Source of the DNA: Lewinellaceae bacterium
GTDB lineage: Bacteria > Bacteroidota > Bacteroidia > Chitinophagales > Saprospiraceae
Length of the DNA stretch: 64,000 nucleotides
Direction of reading: 5' to 3'
Assembly: GCA_016712415.1 (NCBI GenBank)
Contig: JADJRC010000050.1
Location: 248,001 to 312,000 of the forward strand
Made by a program: the position numbers and the translations under genes
Shown here: positions 18,101-27,734 of the stretch, in pieces
Layout: the number at the start of each line of letters is the position of its first letter
Position numbering within the stretch: position 1 is the stretch's first letter
Notes under the pieces: model-generated
Seen by the model: the letters and a program-made list of their open reading frames with translations, nothing else
The model's database searches: none
What the model was told of the DNA's origin: nothing

Positions 18101-19395
18101 AAACTATGTCTCATCAGGAAATAGAAATTTTACAAAAAATACAGGCAGAACTCACGCGCCTGAACGAACAGCAAAGTCAGGTCGTAACCCTGCTGGAAAA
18201 ACTGTCCCAACCACAGGTCGCAGAGCCGGTGATCTCACAAACAGCAACGCCTGCCAACCTGCCGCCAGTGAGTAACGGAACATACCAAACGGCGCAACCT
18301 GCTCCGCCGCCTCCGTTGACAATCGCTCCAGCGCCCGTCAACGGTTCACATCAGACCGCAGCGCCGGCGCCGGTTGCCCCGCCGGCAACGGGTATCGATG
18401 CATCGAAAATCGAGCAAACACTCTTGACGGTCATCGCAGAAAAAACCGGCTACCCGGCTGAAATGCTCGAAATGGGCATGGATATGGAAGCCGACCTCGG
18501 CATTGACTCCATTAAACGTGTCGAAATTTTCGGCGCCATGACCGCAGCCCACCCCGAGGTGCAGGGCATCAACCCGCAGGAACTCGCCGAACTACGCACC
18601 CTCCAACAGATCGTGGTGTATATCGCCGGCAAAGCGGGCGCCACAGTCCAGGTTGCGGCGCCGCCGGTAGTAGCGGCTCCAACAATTACAGCGCCTCCGG
18701 CCAACGGCACCTACCAACCCGCAGCGCCCGCTCCCACGCCGCCGGCTGCACCGCAACCGGCAACGGGTATCGATGCATCGAAAATCGAGCAAACACTCCT
18801 GGCGGTCATCGCAGAAAAAACCGGCTACCCGGCTGAAATGCTCGAAATGGGCATGGATATGGAGGCCGACCTCGGCATCGACTCCATCAAACGTGTCGAA
18901 ATTTTCGGCGCCATGACCGCCGCACATCCCGAAGTACAGGGCATCAACCCGCAGGAACTCGCCGAATTGCGCACCCTCCAACAGATCGTGGTGTACATCG
19001 CCGGTAAAGCAGGCGCTACGACTCAAGTGGCAGCTCCGGCCGTAACGCCCCCTCCAGCGAACAACATCCAACAACCTGCCGCACCCGCTCCGCCGGCCGT
19101 ACAACCGGCGACAGGTATCGATCAATCCAGGATCGAAGCAACCCTATTGTCCGTGATCGCTGAAAAAACGGGCTACCCGGCCGAAATGCTCGAAATGGGC
19201 ATGGATATGGAGGCCGACCTCGGCATCGACTCCATCAAACGTGTCGAAATTTTCGGCGCCATGACCGCCGCACATCCCGAGGTGCAGGGCATCAACCCGC
19301 AGGAACTCGCCGAATTGCGCACCCTCCAGCAGATCGTGGTGTACATCGCCGGCAAGGCAGGAGCAGTGTCGGAGGTGGCTGGCGGAAAAAAGTAA
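15112..19395 (+). CDS. pfaA: PUFA synthase-type multidomain subunit, KS-AT-ACP-ACP-ACP (N-terminal half of PfaA)
   Basis: The protein of about 1427 residues has a ketosynthase first (residues 10-460): active Cys216 in VDAACAASL, the His motifs EAHGTGTGAGD and GHTKAAAG. It is followed by a malonyl-type acyltransferase (about 580-900) with Ser689 in GHSYGE. A Pro/Ala-rich linker then leads to three nearly identical acyl carrier domains, whose phosphopantetheine serines (LGIDSIKRVE) fall at about residues 1133, 1258 and 1374. This is the order of the first half of bacterial PfaA. The KR and DH that normally follow on the same chain are on the next gene, 11 bp away. The frame opens at 14983, but ATG 15112 (MSDINPLL) fits the family start. 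It would load and carry the growing chain in iterative polyunsaturated lipid synthesis. Confidence 0.93.
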   Translation: MSDINPLLRQNPVAIVGMASIFADAENLEQYWENIVQGIDCIREVPPNRWNADDYYDPDPFAPDKTYCKVGGFLPEIDFNPMEFGLPPNLLESTDASQLLGLAVARDALLDAGYAPGSERFNAALRERTGVILGVGGGQKMIIPLTARLQYPIWRKALEAQGLPEKQIEQIIEQIKTAYIPWTENTFPGLLGNVIAGRIANRFDLGGLNSVVDAACAASLSATRMAISELIEGNCDMMITGGVDTDNSPFMYMSFSKTPAFSRKGSIRPFDQDSDGMLIGEGVGMVVCKRLDDAIRDGDRIYAVIKGIGGSSDGRYKSIYAPRPQGQALAMQRAYDEAGFDASTVGLVEAHGTGTGAGDPSEAESMKGVFGQKNPALHHIALGSVKSQIGHTKAAAGVAGLIKAALALYHKVLPGTINVTRPNDALHLADSPMYINSETRPWFRKSSQTPRRAGVSAFGFGGVNLHIALEEQQQEHQTPYRLDTIHHLILLHDATEDGLHRLCREWATLLQDDSATESFRQLALQSAKSHIPPVNPRLGFVASSAAEARQKLETGLKLLTDKAGQPEWEHPIAGIWYRQSAIGQDQKIVALFAGQGAQYVNMGRELACTYPAIRESFRHINAVFEASGLQPLTDMVYPIPVFNDEDRKTQQQRLTNTQFAQPAIGTLSAGMYRLLAEAGFAADFYAGHSYGELTALWAAGVLDDATFYALSKARGEAMALSGEGDSGAMLAVKSDFEALRAEIAGLPDVQVANINSGTQVILGGATESLVRLQEQLQARGFIATLLPVSAAFHTPFVAHAHQPFAAAIQSANFNVASKMVFSNTTGNAYPSGIREMKETLTGHMLKPVLFKEKIENMYAAGGRVFVEFGPRNILTNLVREILQDKPHIAIALNSNPQKNSDKQLKEAAVQLAVLGIQIQDFDRHALPRREKPATRGMNVRISGNNFVSDATALKYEQALEQRYTADHDSPAPQSANISSQITSAPGLAQSAAEGNDQTMSHQEIEILQKIQAELTRLNEQQSQVVTLLEKLSQPQVAEPVISQTATPANLPPVSNGTYQTAQPAPPPPLTIAPAPVNGSHQTAAPAPVAPPATGIDASKIEQTLLTVIAEKTGYPAEMLEMGMDMEADLGIDSIKRVEIFGAMTAAHPEVQGINPQELAELRTLQQIVVYIAGKAGATVQVAAPPVVAAPTITAPPANGTYQPAAPAPTPPAAPQPATGIDASKIEQTLLAVIAEKTGYPAEMLEMGMDMEADLGIDSIKRVEIFGAMTAAHPEVQGINPQELAELRTLQQIVVYIAGKAGATTQVAAPAVTPPPANNIQQPAAPAPPAVQPATGIDQSRIEATLLSVIAEKTGYPAEMLEMGMDMEADLGIDSIKRVEIFGAMTAAHPEVQGINPQELAELRTLQQIVVYIAGKAGAVSEVAGGKK
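18385..19365 (+). repeat. Three tandem ACP-coding repeats
   Basis: About 270 bp of nearly identical sequence recurs three times, separated by 75-105 bp of Pro/Ala-coding linker. The serine codons are at 18508, 18883 and 19231. High DNA identity points to recent duplication or gene conversion, and the region is prone to copy-number change and to assembly collapse. Confidence 0.9.
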
Positions 19396-19406
19396 CAAGC
19401 GGGACA

Positions 19407-21908
19407 ATGGAGGCGTCGCCGGCTCCCGGTATCACAGAATATGCCGGGGGAGCATACCCCAATGTCCCGCGCGCGACGGTAGCACTGCGCTACCTGCCCG
19501 AACCGGACCGGCTGGATATACCGGCGGCGGGCCTCACGCTGGTCACCAATGAAGGTACGGCGCTGACAGCAGCGCTGGTGCTTGCATTGCAACAACGCGG
19601 CCACCGGGTTGTGGTGTTGTCGTTTGGAGAAGACCTCGTGCGAAAAGGCGCCCAAAGTCTGCCTGAAGGCACAACGGAACTGACATTGCCGGATACCCGC
19701 GACGAAACCCTGGGACAGATAGTGGGTCAATTCTCTGAACCTGTCGCCCGGTTCATCTACCTGCACCCGCACCTGCGTTTTCCGCTGGGTCAACTTGACC
19801 TTCAGTTCAATCGGGAGAAAACACTGCTGCGTGCCGTGTTCCTGCTCGCCAAACACCTTAAAGCACCGCTGCACAGCGCCGCACATCAGCATCGAACCGC
19901 TTTCATGACCGTATCCAGGCTTGACGGCGCTTTGGGTGTACAAAACCCCGGTAATGTAGCGCCGCTCGGCGGCAGCCTGCCCGGACTGGTCAAGTCCCTG
20001 CACCTGGAATGGCCCGGCGTTTTTTGCCGCGCGGTCGACCTGGCGCCTGAATTGCCGTCCGAGCAGGCGGCAACCTTGGTTACAAACGAACTGTACGATG
20101 CCGATCAATGCCTGACTGAAGTCGCCTGGAACGCGGCAGCGCAGCGGCATACCCTGGTTGCCGAGCCAGTGCCTGTTACTGAAATGCCCGGGCTGCACGC
20201 TACCGTCAATCAGGATAGCGTTTTCCTGGTAACCGGCGGCGCGCGCGGGGTAACGGCTGAATGTGTGCGGGCGATGGCAACACAGTTCAAATGCACTTTT
20301 ATCCTGCTTGGCCGCTCTGCGCTGGAAACTGCCGAACCCGAATGGGCGCAAGGCATAACCGATGCCGGGATATTGAAACGCAAAGCGATGGAATCGCTTC
20401 AAGCCAGGGGTGAAAAACCGCTGCCCAGAACCATACAGCGGATGACCGGCGCCGTGCTGGCGCAACGCGAAATCCTGGAAAACCTCGACTTCATCCGCCG
20501 GCAAGGCGCCATTGTCTTTTACGAAGCCGCCGATGTGACCGATGCCGGCGCCCTCAGGAGCGCGCTCGATCGCATTACCGTGCAAAGCGGCAAAATCACC
20601 GGCATCGTCCACGGGGCCGGCGTGTTGGCCGACAAGCGCATCGAGAACAAAACGGAGGCCGATTTTGACGCCGTTTTTGACGTCAAGATTCTGGGACTCC
20701 TGGCTGTCACGCAGGCCGTCGATATTGAAGCCATCCGGCATGTCGTGCTTTTTTCTTCCGTAGCCGGGTTTTACGGCAACGTCGGGCAGACAGATTACGC
20801 CATGGCCAACGAAGCCCTGAACCGCATCGCACACCTGTTCCGGAAAAACCACCCGGCCATTCAGGTGGTTTCTATCAACTGGGGCGCCTGGGATGCAGGC
20901 ATGGTCAGCCCTGAATTGAAAAAGGTGTTCGAAGCACACGGAGTGGCGCTGGTGCCTTCTGCCGAGGGGCCGCTTGCACTTATCGATCAACTGAGTGCGG
21001 AATTGGGGTCGCAAACGCAGGTCATCCTCGGCGGTACCCTGCCCATGGCCCGCGCCCTGACAGACGGGCCCCTTGCGACCTACCGGATCAGCCGGCGACT
21101 GCTGGAAACCGCCAATCCCTTTCTCGCACACCACGTCATACAGGGGCATGCCGTGTTGCCGATCATCCACGCATCGACCTGGATGGTTCAATCTACGGCT
21201 GCGTTGTACCCCGGCTTTTATGTCCGGAAAGCGGAAAAGGTCAAATTGTTCAAAGGCATCGTTTTCGACGGCGCCCAGCCCGGTGAATACCTGCTGACCA
21301 TCAAAGAGTTGGAAAAAAGCGACACCCGGATTCACGTACAGGTCAATATCAGTTCGGACGCCGGGTTGAAATTGCCGGTACAACACTTCCAGGCATTCAT
21401 CACGCTTGGCGACCAGCCTGCGCCTGCGCCGCTGGAACCCTTACCGGACATACAACATATCACACCTGTTCTGGCAGATGCTACATCGGTATACACCGAC
21501 GGCACGCTCTTTCACGGCACGGATTTTCAGGGGGTAAAACAAGTGCTTGAACTGGATGAGGCCGGCACGCTGCTCCTGTGCGAGCACCCAGGCATTACGC
21601 CGGAACGCCAGGGGCAGTTTCCGGTGAAACAGGTCAACGCATACCTGACCGACGTGATGTACCAGGGCCTCCTGATCTGGGTTCGCCGTTTTAAGGATTG
21701 CGCCTGCCTGCCGCTGCGCACGGAATGGGTGGATATCTACGGACCGTTGCCGTTTAGCAGGCCATTTTATGTTTCGTTGCGCGTGGTACAATCCGATGAT
21801 TTTGCCATGGAGGCTGATATCACTGCCTTTGATGCTGCAACAGGGATCGTTTATATGAAAAGTCATCGGGCTGGTGTCACGATCAGCCGCGATTTGAAAT
21901 GGGAATAA
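19407..21908 (+). CDS. PUFA synthase subunit, KR-DH (C-terminal half of PfaA on its own gene)
   Basis: The 833-residue protein carries a structural ketoreductase subdomain (to about residue 270), then a catalytic KR: nucleotide site TGGARG at about 276-281, Ser in LFSSVAGFYGN and Tyr464 in DYAMANEA. From about 560 a polyketide-type dehydratase hot-dog domain follows, with HVIQGHAVLP (His576, HxxxGxxxxP motif). In most bacteria KR and DH form the end of PfaA; here they are a separate polypeptide directly after the ACPs. It would reduce beta-ketoacyl-ACP to the hydroxy form and may dehydrate it. The start ATG 19407 lies 11 bp past the previous stop and the end meets the start of pfaC, so translation is probably coupled. 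Confidence 0.9.
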   Translation: MEASPAPGITEYAGGAYPNVPRATVALRYLPEPDRLDIPAAGLTLVTNEGTALTAALVLALQQRGHRVVVLSFGEDLVRKGAQSLPEGTTELTLPDTRDETLGQIVGQFSEPVARFIYLHPHLRFPLGQLDLQFNREKTLLRAVFLLAKHLKAPLHSAAHQHRTAFMTVSRLDGALGVQNPGNVAPLGGSLPGLVKSLHLEWPGVFCRAVDLAPELPSEQAATLVTNELYDADQCLTEVAWNAAAQRHTLVAEPVPVTEMPGLHATVNQDSVFLVTGGARGVTAECVRAMATQFKCTFILLGRSALETAEPEWAQGITDAGILKRKAMESLQARGEKPLPRTIQRMTGAVLAQREILENLDFIRRQGAIVFYEAADVTDAGALRSALDRITVQSGKITGIVHGAGVLADKRIENKTEADFDAVFDVKILGLLAVTQAVDIEAIRHVVLFSSVAGFYGNVGQTDYAMANEALNRIAHLFRKNHPAIQVVSINWGAWDAGMVSPELKKVFEAHGVALVPSAEGPLALIDQLSAELGSQTQVILGGTLPMARALTDGPLATYRISRRLLETANPFLAHHVIQGHAVLPIIHASTWMVQSTAALYPGFYVRKAEKVKLFKGIVFDGAQPGEYLLTIKELEKSDTRIHVQVNISSDAGLKLPVQHFQAFITLGDQPAPAPLEPLPDIQHITPVLADATSVYTDGTLFHGTDFQGVKQVLELDEAGTLLLCEHPGITPERQGQFPVKQVNAYLTDVMYQGLLIWVRRFKDCACLPLRTEWVDIYGPLPFSRPFYVSLRVVQSDDFAMEADITAFDAATGIVYMKSHRAGVTISRDLKWE

Positions 21909-21910
21909 CC

Positions 21911-24900
21911 ATGTATAAAAAAGAAAAAATAGCGGTGATCGGCATGGGCGGGTTATTCCCGGGTTCGGAAACGTTGGAGCAGTTCTGGGAAAACCTCGTT
22001 GGCAACAAAGACCTGGTCACCACGGCCCGCTTCGAAGATTTCGGAGCAGACCCCGCTTTGTTTTACCACGAGGAAAAAGGCAAACTCGACCACTGCTACG
22101 CGCTGCGGGGCGGGTTTATTCGTGATTTTACATTCGACGCCAAGGGCTACCGCCTTGACGCAGACCTGCTCAACCGGCAAGACAATCAGTTCAAATGGTC
22201 GCTGTACGTCGCCAGGGCAGCACTGCAGTCCAGCGGTTATTATGAACACCAAAGTCTGGACAGATGCGGGGTGATTGTCGGCAACCTTTCCTTTCCGACA
22301 CGTTTCTCCCGACAGATTCTTTCCCCTGTATACGCCGGTATGGCCGGCGAGGTGCTGGAGGAACTAAGTGGGCAGGAGATAAGGGTACCTGCAAGTAACA
22401 CCCGCTATCCCGCCGATATCCGGAACACCCTGCTTACCAATGCACCGGCGGCGCTCATCGCCCGGGCACTCGGACTACGGGCCACCCATTATTCACTCGA
22501 TGCGGCGTGTGCGTCCAGTCTGTACGCCGTAAAACTGGCCTGCGACGAGCTGCACACAGGCAAAGCAGATATTATGCTGGCCGGCGCGGTAAGTGGCGCC
22601 GATCCGTTGTTCATCCACATGGGATTTTCCTATTTCCATGCGTATGCCCGGGAAAACGAGGTCTCTGCTCCAATGGACCTGCGTTCCGGCGGACTTACCT
22701 CTGCCGAAGGCGCGGGCATGGTGGTATTGAAACGGCTTTCGGATGCACAGCGCGATGGCGACCAGGTGCTGGCAGTCATCGAAAGCGTCGGTTTGTCCAA
22801 CGACGGCAAGGGGAAATTCCTGCTCAGTCCGAACCCAAAAGGTCAGCGGCTGGCTTTTGAACGCGCTTACAACCAGACCGACCTGCGCCCGGAGGCAGCG
22901 GACTATCTCGAATGTCACGCTACCGGCACCCCTTTGGGCGACAAAACAGAATTCAACAGCATCAGCGATTTTTTTGCCCGCGACGGCATGGAGCCGCCCC
23001 TCGTTGGTTCGGTCAAGTCGAACATGGGCCACCTGCTGACGGCTGCCGGCATGGCCGGCATGATCAAGGTCATCATGGCAATGCAGCACCGGCTGATCCC
23101 TGCCACCATCAAGGTTTCTGCGCCGCTGCGCTCGGACAATAGTAAAATAGGCGCCGACCAGATTGTTTCACACAACCGGCCCTGGAAAAACAAAGAAACC
23201 GAGCTGCACGCCGGGATCAATGCTTTTGGCTTCGGCGGTACCAATGCACACCTCATCCTGTCCGGATACAGCAAACAAGAAGCCCCGGTTTCTGCTCCCG
23301 CACTTCCCTTTGCTGCACAGCAAATGGCTATTGTGGGCATGGATGTTCATTTTGGCAACTGCGATAGTCTGGAGGCTTATTACCTGTCCCTGTTTACGGG
23401 CCGCCAGCATTTCAGGACACTTCCGGAGGAACGCTGGAAGGGTATGGACAAACTCAAAGGATTGCACGAAACCTTCGACTTTCCCGATGCCCGCCAATTG
23501 CGTGGGGCATGGCTGGAGTCATACGCTCTGGATTTGCTGCGCTTCAAAATACAACCCCGCGAAGCGGAACGGCTTACCCGGCAGCAGACCCTGATGCTGA
23601 AGGTCGCCTACCACGCCCTCCAGGATGCGGGAATGGATACCGATCTGGACGGTCCGGCCAATGTAGCCGTAATCACGGCCATGGAATCCGAACTGGAGAT
23701 ACACCACCGTATGGGCCGCTGGGATCTGTCGTGGCAGGTGAACCAGGCGGTCGAACAAGCCGGTCTCCAATGGAGCGATGCCGGTGAAGCAACGCTCGGC
23801 GGCGCGCTCAAAGACGCCATTTTTCAGGCATACGACGACCATTCACCCAGTGAGCATACCGGGTTTATCGGGAATATTATTTCGAGCAGGATTGCAGCGC
23901 TCATGGATTTTACCGGACCCGCATTTACCGTTTCTTCCAATGAAAATGCTGTATATAAAGCGCTTGAAATAGCGCGCAACCTCCTGGCTATGAATGAAGT
24001 GGATGCGGTAGTGCTGGGCGCCATCGACCTGAGCGGAAGCCTTGAAAGCGTGCTCAGTCGTCAGGCCTTGAACCCGGTGCATACAGGTCCGGCGGCAATG
24101 GGCTGGGATGCTTCCACAAAGGGCTGGTTGATCGGAGAAGGCGCCGGAGCCATAGTCCTAAAACGCGCTAAGGATGCGAAAGGGGACCGGGTGTATGCTT
24201 ACGTCGATGATCTGGCGATCGTTCAGACGGAACACAATGACTTGCGGAGCAAAGCGAGCGCCGGAGCCATTGAAAATGCCGCCCGTACGGTACTGACGCG
24301 GCAGCAACTAAGCCCCGCGGATATTGGCATGCTGGAGGCTTCCGCCAGCGGTATACCGGAGGAAGATGTGGCAGAAATGGAAGGCCTAGGCCGGGCCTAT
24401 CGGCTGGACAAGGAAACCCTCCATTGCGCAGTAGGCAGCGCCAAGGCGCATGTCGGGCACTGCTTCTCCGCCTCAGGAATGGCATCGATCGTAAAAACGG
24501 CTCTTAGCCTGTACTACCGTTTTATCCCGGGAGTGCCGGGCTGGGAAAAGCCGCGGGCGCCGGAATTGTTGGAAAAAACACCTTTCTACATACCTGAAGA
24601 TGCCCGCCCCTGGATTCCCGAAAAAGGGCAATCCATACTTCGTGCTGCTGTCAGTGGTCTCGCCTCAGACGGGACCGCCGCTCATGTGTTGCTGTCGGAA
24701 GGACACCATCCCGACCCGGCCAAAGCAGGCCCCTTTCTACTGAAGGGGGGAGAACGCCTGTTCCCGATACGAGCAGTAAGTGCAGCAGAATTAATCGAAC
24801 AACTGGCAGGGATACCGGATCAATTGGCCGAAAAAACATTTCAACGTATTTCCGACGAATATTGCGAGCGGTTTTCCAGCCAAAACGGCGCCGGTACGCG

Positions 24901-27724
24901 TACGGCTGTGCTGGTAGCGGGGTCTGAACCGGCCCTGCGCCGCGAAGTTCAGTTTTTCCAAAACCGGCTGGCCGAAGCCTGGGAAGGCGGACAAACCTTG
25001 CAAACCCCGTCGGGCAGTTATTTTACAGCCGACCCGCTCGGTAAAAAAGGTAAAACGGCCTTGATTTACCCAGGCTCCGGCACCGTTTATACCGGTATGG
25101 GGTCGGCGCTTTTCCAGGCATTTCCGGGTATGTATGATGCTGTAAAAAGCCGCGTCAACCATTTGTCCGGCGCTTTTTTCAGTGCAGACCTGTACCCGCG
25201 TAGCATGCAGGCATTCGATGCCGCCGGCAAGAAGGCAACAGAACTGGCCCTTCAAACCAATGCCTTGCCCATGATGGCCATCGGCTGCACTTTTTCCGCA
25301 GTATTTACCGTGCTGGTGCAGGATTACCTGGGGTTGCAGGCCGACTCGGTTGCCGGATTCAGCATGGGCGAAACCAGCGCCATGTGGTACGGACAGGACA
25401 TCTGGGATGCGCACCGGGCGGAAGAAAAATTCATCAATGCCCCGTTGTTCCGGGAGCAGGTTGGCGGCGACATGACGCTGTTGGCAGAATTATGGAATCT
25501 GACACCCGAAGCAGCACGCAAGCGCTGGTCGGCTCGTCTGGTTACAGCGCCAAACGGCGTTGCCGGACATGCTTCGCTGGCCGAATGGTTCAGGCAGGCC
25601 GTCGCCCCTTCCGCTGAAAAAGTATTCCTCACTTTTATCCATACCGATACAGAGATCGTGCTGTCGGGCGATACGGCTGAAATAGACCGCATCCTGCAGC
25701 AGCACCCTTTTCCGAATATTCATCTTGCCCTCAACAACGTCGTACACCACGACTTTTGCCGGAAAGAGGAGGCGGCTTTCATGGAAATGCACCGCCTGCC
25801 TGTCGAACACCCGGCGGACAAGTCATTTTATTCCAGTATTACCCAAAGTCCTATGCCTGTGGACACGGAATCGCTTGCCCAAAACGCCACCGAGGTGTGC
25901 TGCCGGGAGGTCGATTTTCCCCGCCTGGTGCGCAAAATGGCCGCCGACGGGCACAGGATATTTATCGAACTGGGCGCAAATGCCACCTGTTCCCGATGGA
26001 TCGGAGCAATACTGCCCGAACGGGAATACCTGGCTATTCCTGCCGACCGAAAAAGCGCTCCTGCGCTGCGCAACCTTTGCGGACTGGTTGCCGTACTGCT
26101 TGCACATGAGGTTCCGCTCGACTTAAAGCACTTCTTTGAACCGGAGTCGGCGCGCAGAAACAAACCAAAAGAACTGAACAAAACACTGCGTACCGGCGGA
26201 CCGCGGTTTGAGACCGTAGCGCTCGGCGAGGCGCAGCGCGCCCTTTTTGCAGGGCAAACCGTCAGGCAATCTGCGCCCGCCCGCGTTGCAACGCCTTCGC
26301 TGGCCCTGGCCGGGCCGGATGATACCTGGACCGGATTCACACCACCGGAGCAAACCCCGGACGCTCCGGCTATTTCCAAAAATTTGACCATGGAAATCAC
26401 TACAATTGATAAAAAGAGTCTGAAAAAAGCCGAAAACGGGTTGTCTTTGCAGGATTTCAGCGATCCGGCTTGCCATCAGGGCAAAACGGTAATTTGGGAC
26501 GAAAACGACCTGCTGACCTTCGCAACCGGCAGGATCAGCGATGTGTTCGGTCCGGATTACGCCGTCATTGACAATTACCGCCGCCGGGTAATGCTGCCCA
26601 TGCCGCCTTATCTGCTGGTCAGCCGGGTCACCCGGCTGGAAGCACGGATGAATGAATACAAGCCCTCTCTGGTCACCACGGAATACGACATCCCCTACGG
26701 ATCGGCTTTCGCAACAGACGGCCAGATTCCCTGGGCAGTTGCCGTGGAGTCGGGGCAATGCGACCTGCTGCTGATCAGTTACCTGGGCATCGATTTTCAG
26801 AACAAAGGCGATTATGTGTACCGCCTCCTGGATTGTACCCTGACGTTCCTCGACGATCTACCGTTTGAAGGGCAGACCTTGCGATACGACATCCGGATCA
26901 ACAGTTTTGTGCGCAGTGGCAACAACCTGTTGTTTTTCTTCAGTTATGAGTGTTTCGTGGAAGACCGGATGGTATTGAAGATGGACGGTGGTTGCGCAGG
27001 TTTTTTCAGCGACGAGGAACTGGCTGTCGGTCAGGGAGTTGTGTACAAACCGCAGGAACTGGTCGAGCGACAGGGCCGGGCCAGGCAGTATTTTGCACCC
27101 TTGCTCTATTGCGACAAAACCGCTTTTTCCCGCGAAGACCTGATGTCGCTCATCTGCGGCGACCTGGTTGATTGTTTTGGAGAAACATATCACCCGGCAG
27201 ACCGCAATCCGTCGCTGCGCCTGCCACCCGAACAAATTCTGATGCTGGACCGGATCACCAAAGTAGATCGCCAGGGCGGCAGTTCGGGGCTGGGCTGGAT
27301 TGAGGCCGAAAAAGACCTGCTTCCCGGCGACTGGTACTTCCCCTGCCATTTCCGCGACGACGAGGTACTGGCCGGTTCGTTACAGGCCGAAGGCGGCGGC
27401 CAGTTGCTGCGTTTTTTCATGCTCTACCTGGGCATGCAAAGGCTTACCAAAGATGCGCGTTTTCAGCCGGTACTCGATGTGCCTCAAAAAGTGCGTTGCC
27501 GGAAAGAAGTGCCCGCTAAAAAAGGCGTCCTGATCTACCGAATGGATGTGAAAGCCATCGGCCTGGCGCCCGAGCCGTATGTGATTGCCGATCTTGAAAT
27601 CATCTACGACGGGTACGTTGCCGTATTTTTTGAAAACCTCGGCCTGCGCCTGCAGGAAAGACAACCCTACCTAGCTGGAAAATCCGGCGCAACTCCGGGA
27701 AGGCATATTCGTCAAACCCGTTGA
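21911..27724 (+). CDS. pfaC: PUFA synthase subunit, KS-CLF-AT-DH (PfaC-like, main part)
   Basis: The protein of about 1937 residues contains, in order: an active ketosynthase (Cys200 in LDAACASSLY, His in ECHATGTPLGD and GHLLTAAG); a ketosynthase-like chain-length factor (about 470-940) whose active Cys is replaced by Glu678 (SSNENA); an acyltransferase (about 1050-1400, Ser1151 in GFSMGE); and a FabA-like double hot-dog dehydratase (about 1500 to the end, His1813 in CHFRDDEVLAGSLQAEGG). In gamma-proteobacteria the acyltransferase is usually the separate PfaB; here it sits between CLF and DH. ATG 21911 is preferred to 21899, which overlaps the previous gene. After about 27670 the frame loses likeness to the family while frame 3 picks it up, so the gene probably continues into the next entry through a one-base error. 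Confidence 0.92.
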   Translation: MYKKEKIAVIGMGGLFPGSETLEQFWENLVGNKDLVTTARFEDFGADPALFYHEEKGKLDHCYALRGGFIRDFTFDAKGYRLDADLLNRQDNQFKWSLYVARAALQSSGYYEHQSLDRCGVIVGNLSFPTRFSRQILSPVYAGMAGEVLEELSGQEIRVPASNTRYPADIRNTLLTNAPAALIARALGLRATHYSLDAACASSLYAVKLACDELHTGKADIMLAGAVSGADPLFIHMGFSYFHAYARENEVSAPMDLRSGGLTSAEGAGMVVLKRLSDAQRDGDQVLAVIESVGLSNDGKGKFLLSPNPKGQRLAFERAYNQTDLRPEAADYLECHATGTPLGDKTEFNSISDFFARDGMEPPLVGSVKSNMGHLLTAAGMAGMIKVIMAMQHRLIPATIKVSAPLRSDNSKIGADQIVSHNRPWKNKETELHAGINAFGFGGTNAHLILSGYSKQEAPVSAPALPFAAQQMAIVGMDVHFGNCDSLEAYYLSLFTGRQHFRTLPEERWKGMDKLKGLHETFDFPDARQLRGAWLESYALDLLRFKIQPREAERLTRQQTLMLKVAYHALQDAGMDTDLDGPANVAVITAMESELEIHHRMGRWDLSWQVNQAVEQAGLQWSDAGEATLGGALKDAIFQAYDDHSPSEHTGFIGNIISSRIAALMDFTGPAFTVSSNENAVYKALEIARNLLAMNEVDAVVLGAIDLSGSLESVLSRQALNPVHTGPAAMGWDASTKGWLIGEGAGAIVLKRAKDAKGDRVYAYVDDLAIVQTEHNDLRSKASAGAIENAARTVLTRQQLSPADIGMLEASASGIPEEDVAEMEGLGRAYRLDKETLHCAVGSAKAHVGHCFSASGMASIVKTALSLYYRFIPGVPGWEKPRAPELLEKTPFYIPEDARPWIPEKGQSILRAAVSGLASDGTAAHVLLSEGHHPDPAKAGPFLLKGGERLFPIRAVSAAELIEQLAGIPDQLAEKTFQRISDEYCERFSSQNGAGTRTAVLVAGSEPALRREVQFFQNRLAEAWEGGQTLQTPSGSYFTADPLGKKGKTALIYPGSGTVYTGMGSALFQAFPGMYDAVKSRVNHLSGAFFSADLYPRSMQAFDAAGKKATELALQTNALPMMAIGCTFSAVFTVLVQDYLGLQADSVAGFSMGETSAMWYGQDIWDAHRAEEKFINAPLFREQVGGDMTLLAELWNLTPEAARKRWSARLVTAPNGVAGHASLAEWFRQAVAPSAEKVFLTFIHTDTEIVLSGDTAEIDRILQQHPFPNIHLALNNVVHHDFCRKEEAAFMEMHRLPVEHPADKSFYSSITQSPMPVDTESLAQNATEVCCREVDFPRLVRKMAADGHRIFIELGANATCSRWIGAILPEREYLAIPADRKSAPALRNLCGLVAVLLAHEVPLDLKHFFEPESARRNKPKELNKTLRTGGPRFETVALGEAQRALFAGQTVRQSAPARVATPSLALAGPDDTWTGFTPPEQTPDAPAISKNLTMEITTIDKKSLKKAENGLSLQDFSDPACHQGKTVIWDENDLLTFATGRISDVFGPDYAVIDNYRRRVMLPMPPYLLVSRVTRLEARMNEYKPSLVTTEYDIPYGSAFATDGQIPWAVAVESGQCDLLLISYLGIDFQNKGDYVYRLLDCTLTFLDDLPFEGQTLRYDIRINSFVRSGNNLLFFFSYECFVEDRMVLKMDGGCAGFFSDEELAVGQGVVYKPQELVERQGRARQYFAPLLYCDKTAFSREDLMSLICGDLVDCFGETYHPADRNPSLRLPPEQILMLDRITKVDRQGGSSGLGWIEAEKDLLPGDWYFPCHFRDDEVLAGSLQAEGGGQLLRFFMLYLGMQRLTKDARFQPVLDVPQKVRCRKEVPAKKGVLIYRMDVKAIGLAPEPYVIADLEIIYDGYVAVFFENLGLRLQERQPYLAGKSGATPGRHIRQTR

Positions 27725-27734
27725 TCCCCCGGCC

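Noticed and set aside
19173..21386. 737-codon frame antisense to the KR-DH gene and ACP
   Set aside because: It is a shadow frame of GC-rich coding DNA on the opposite strand. Motifs of KR and DH are on the sense strand.
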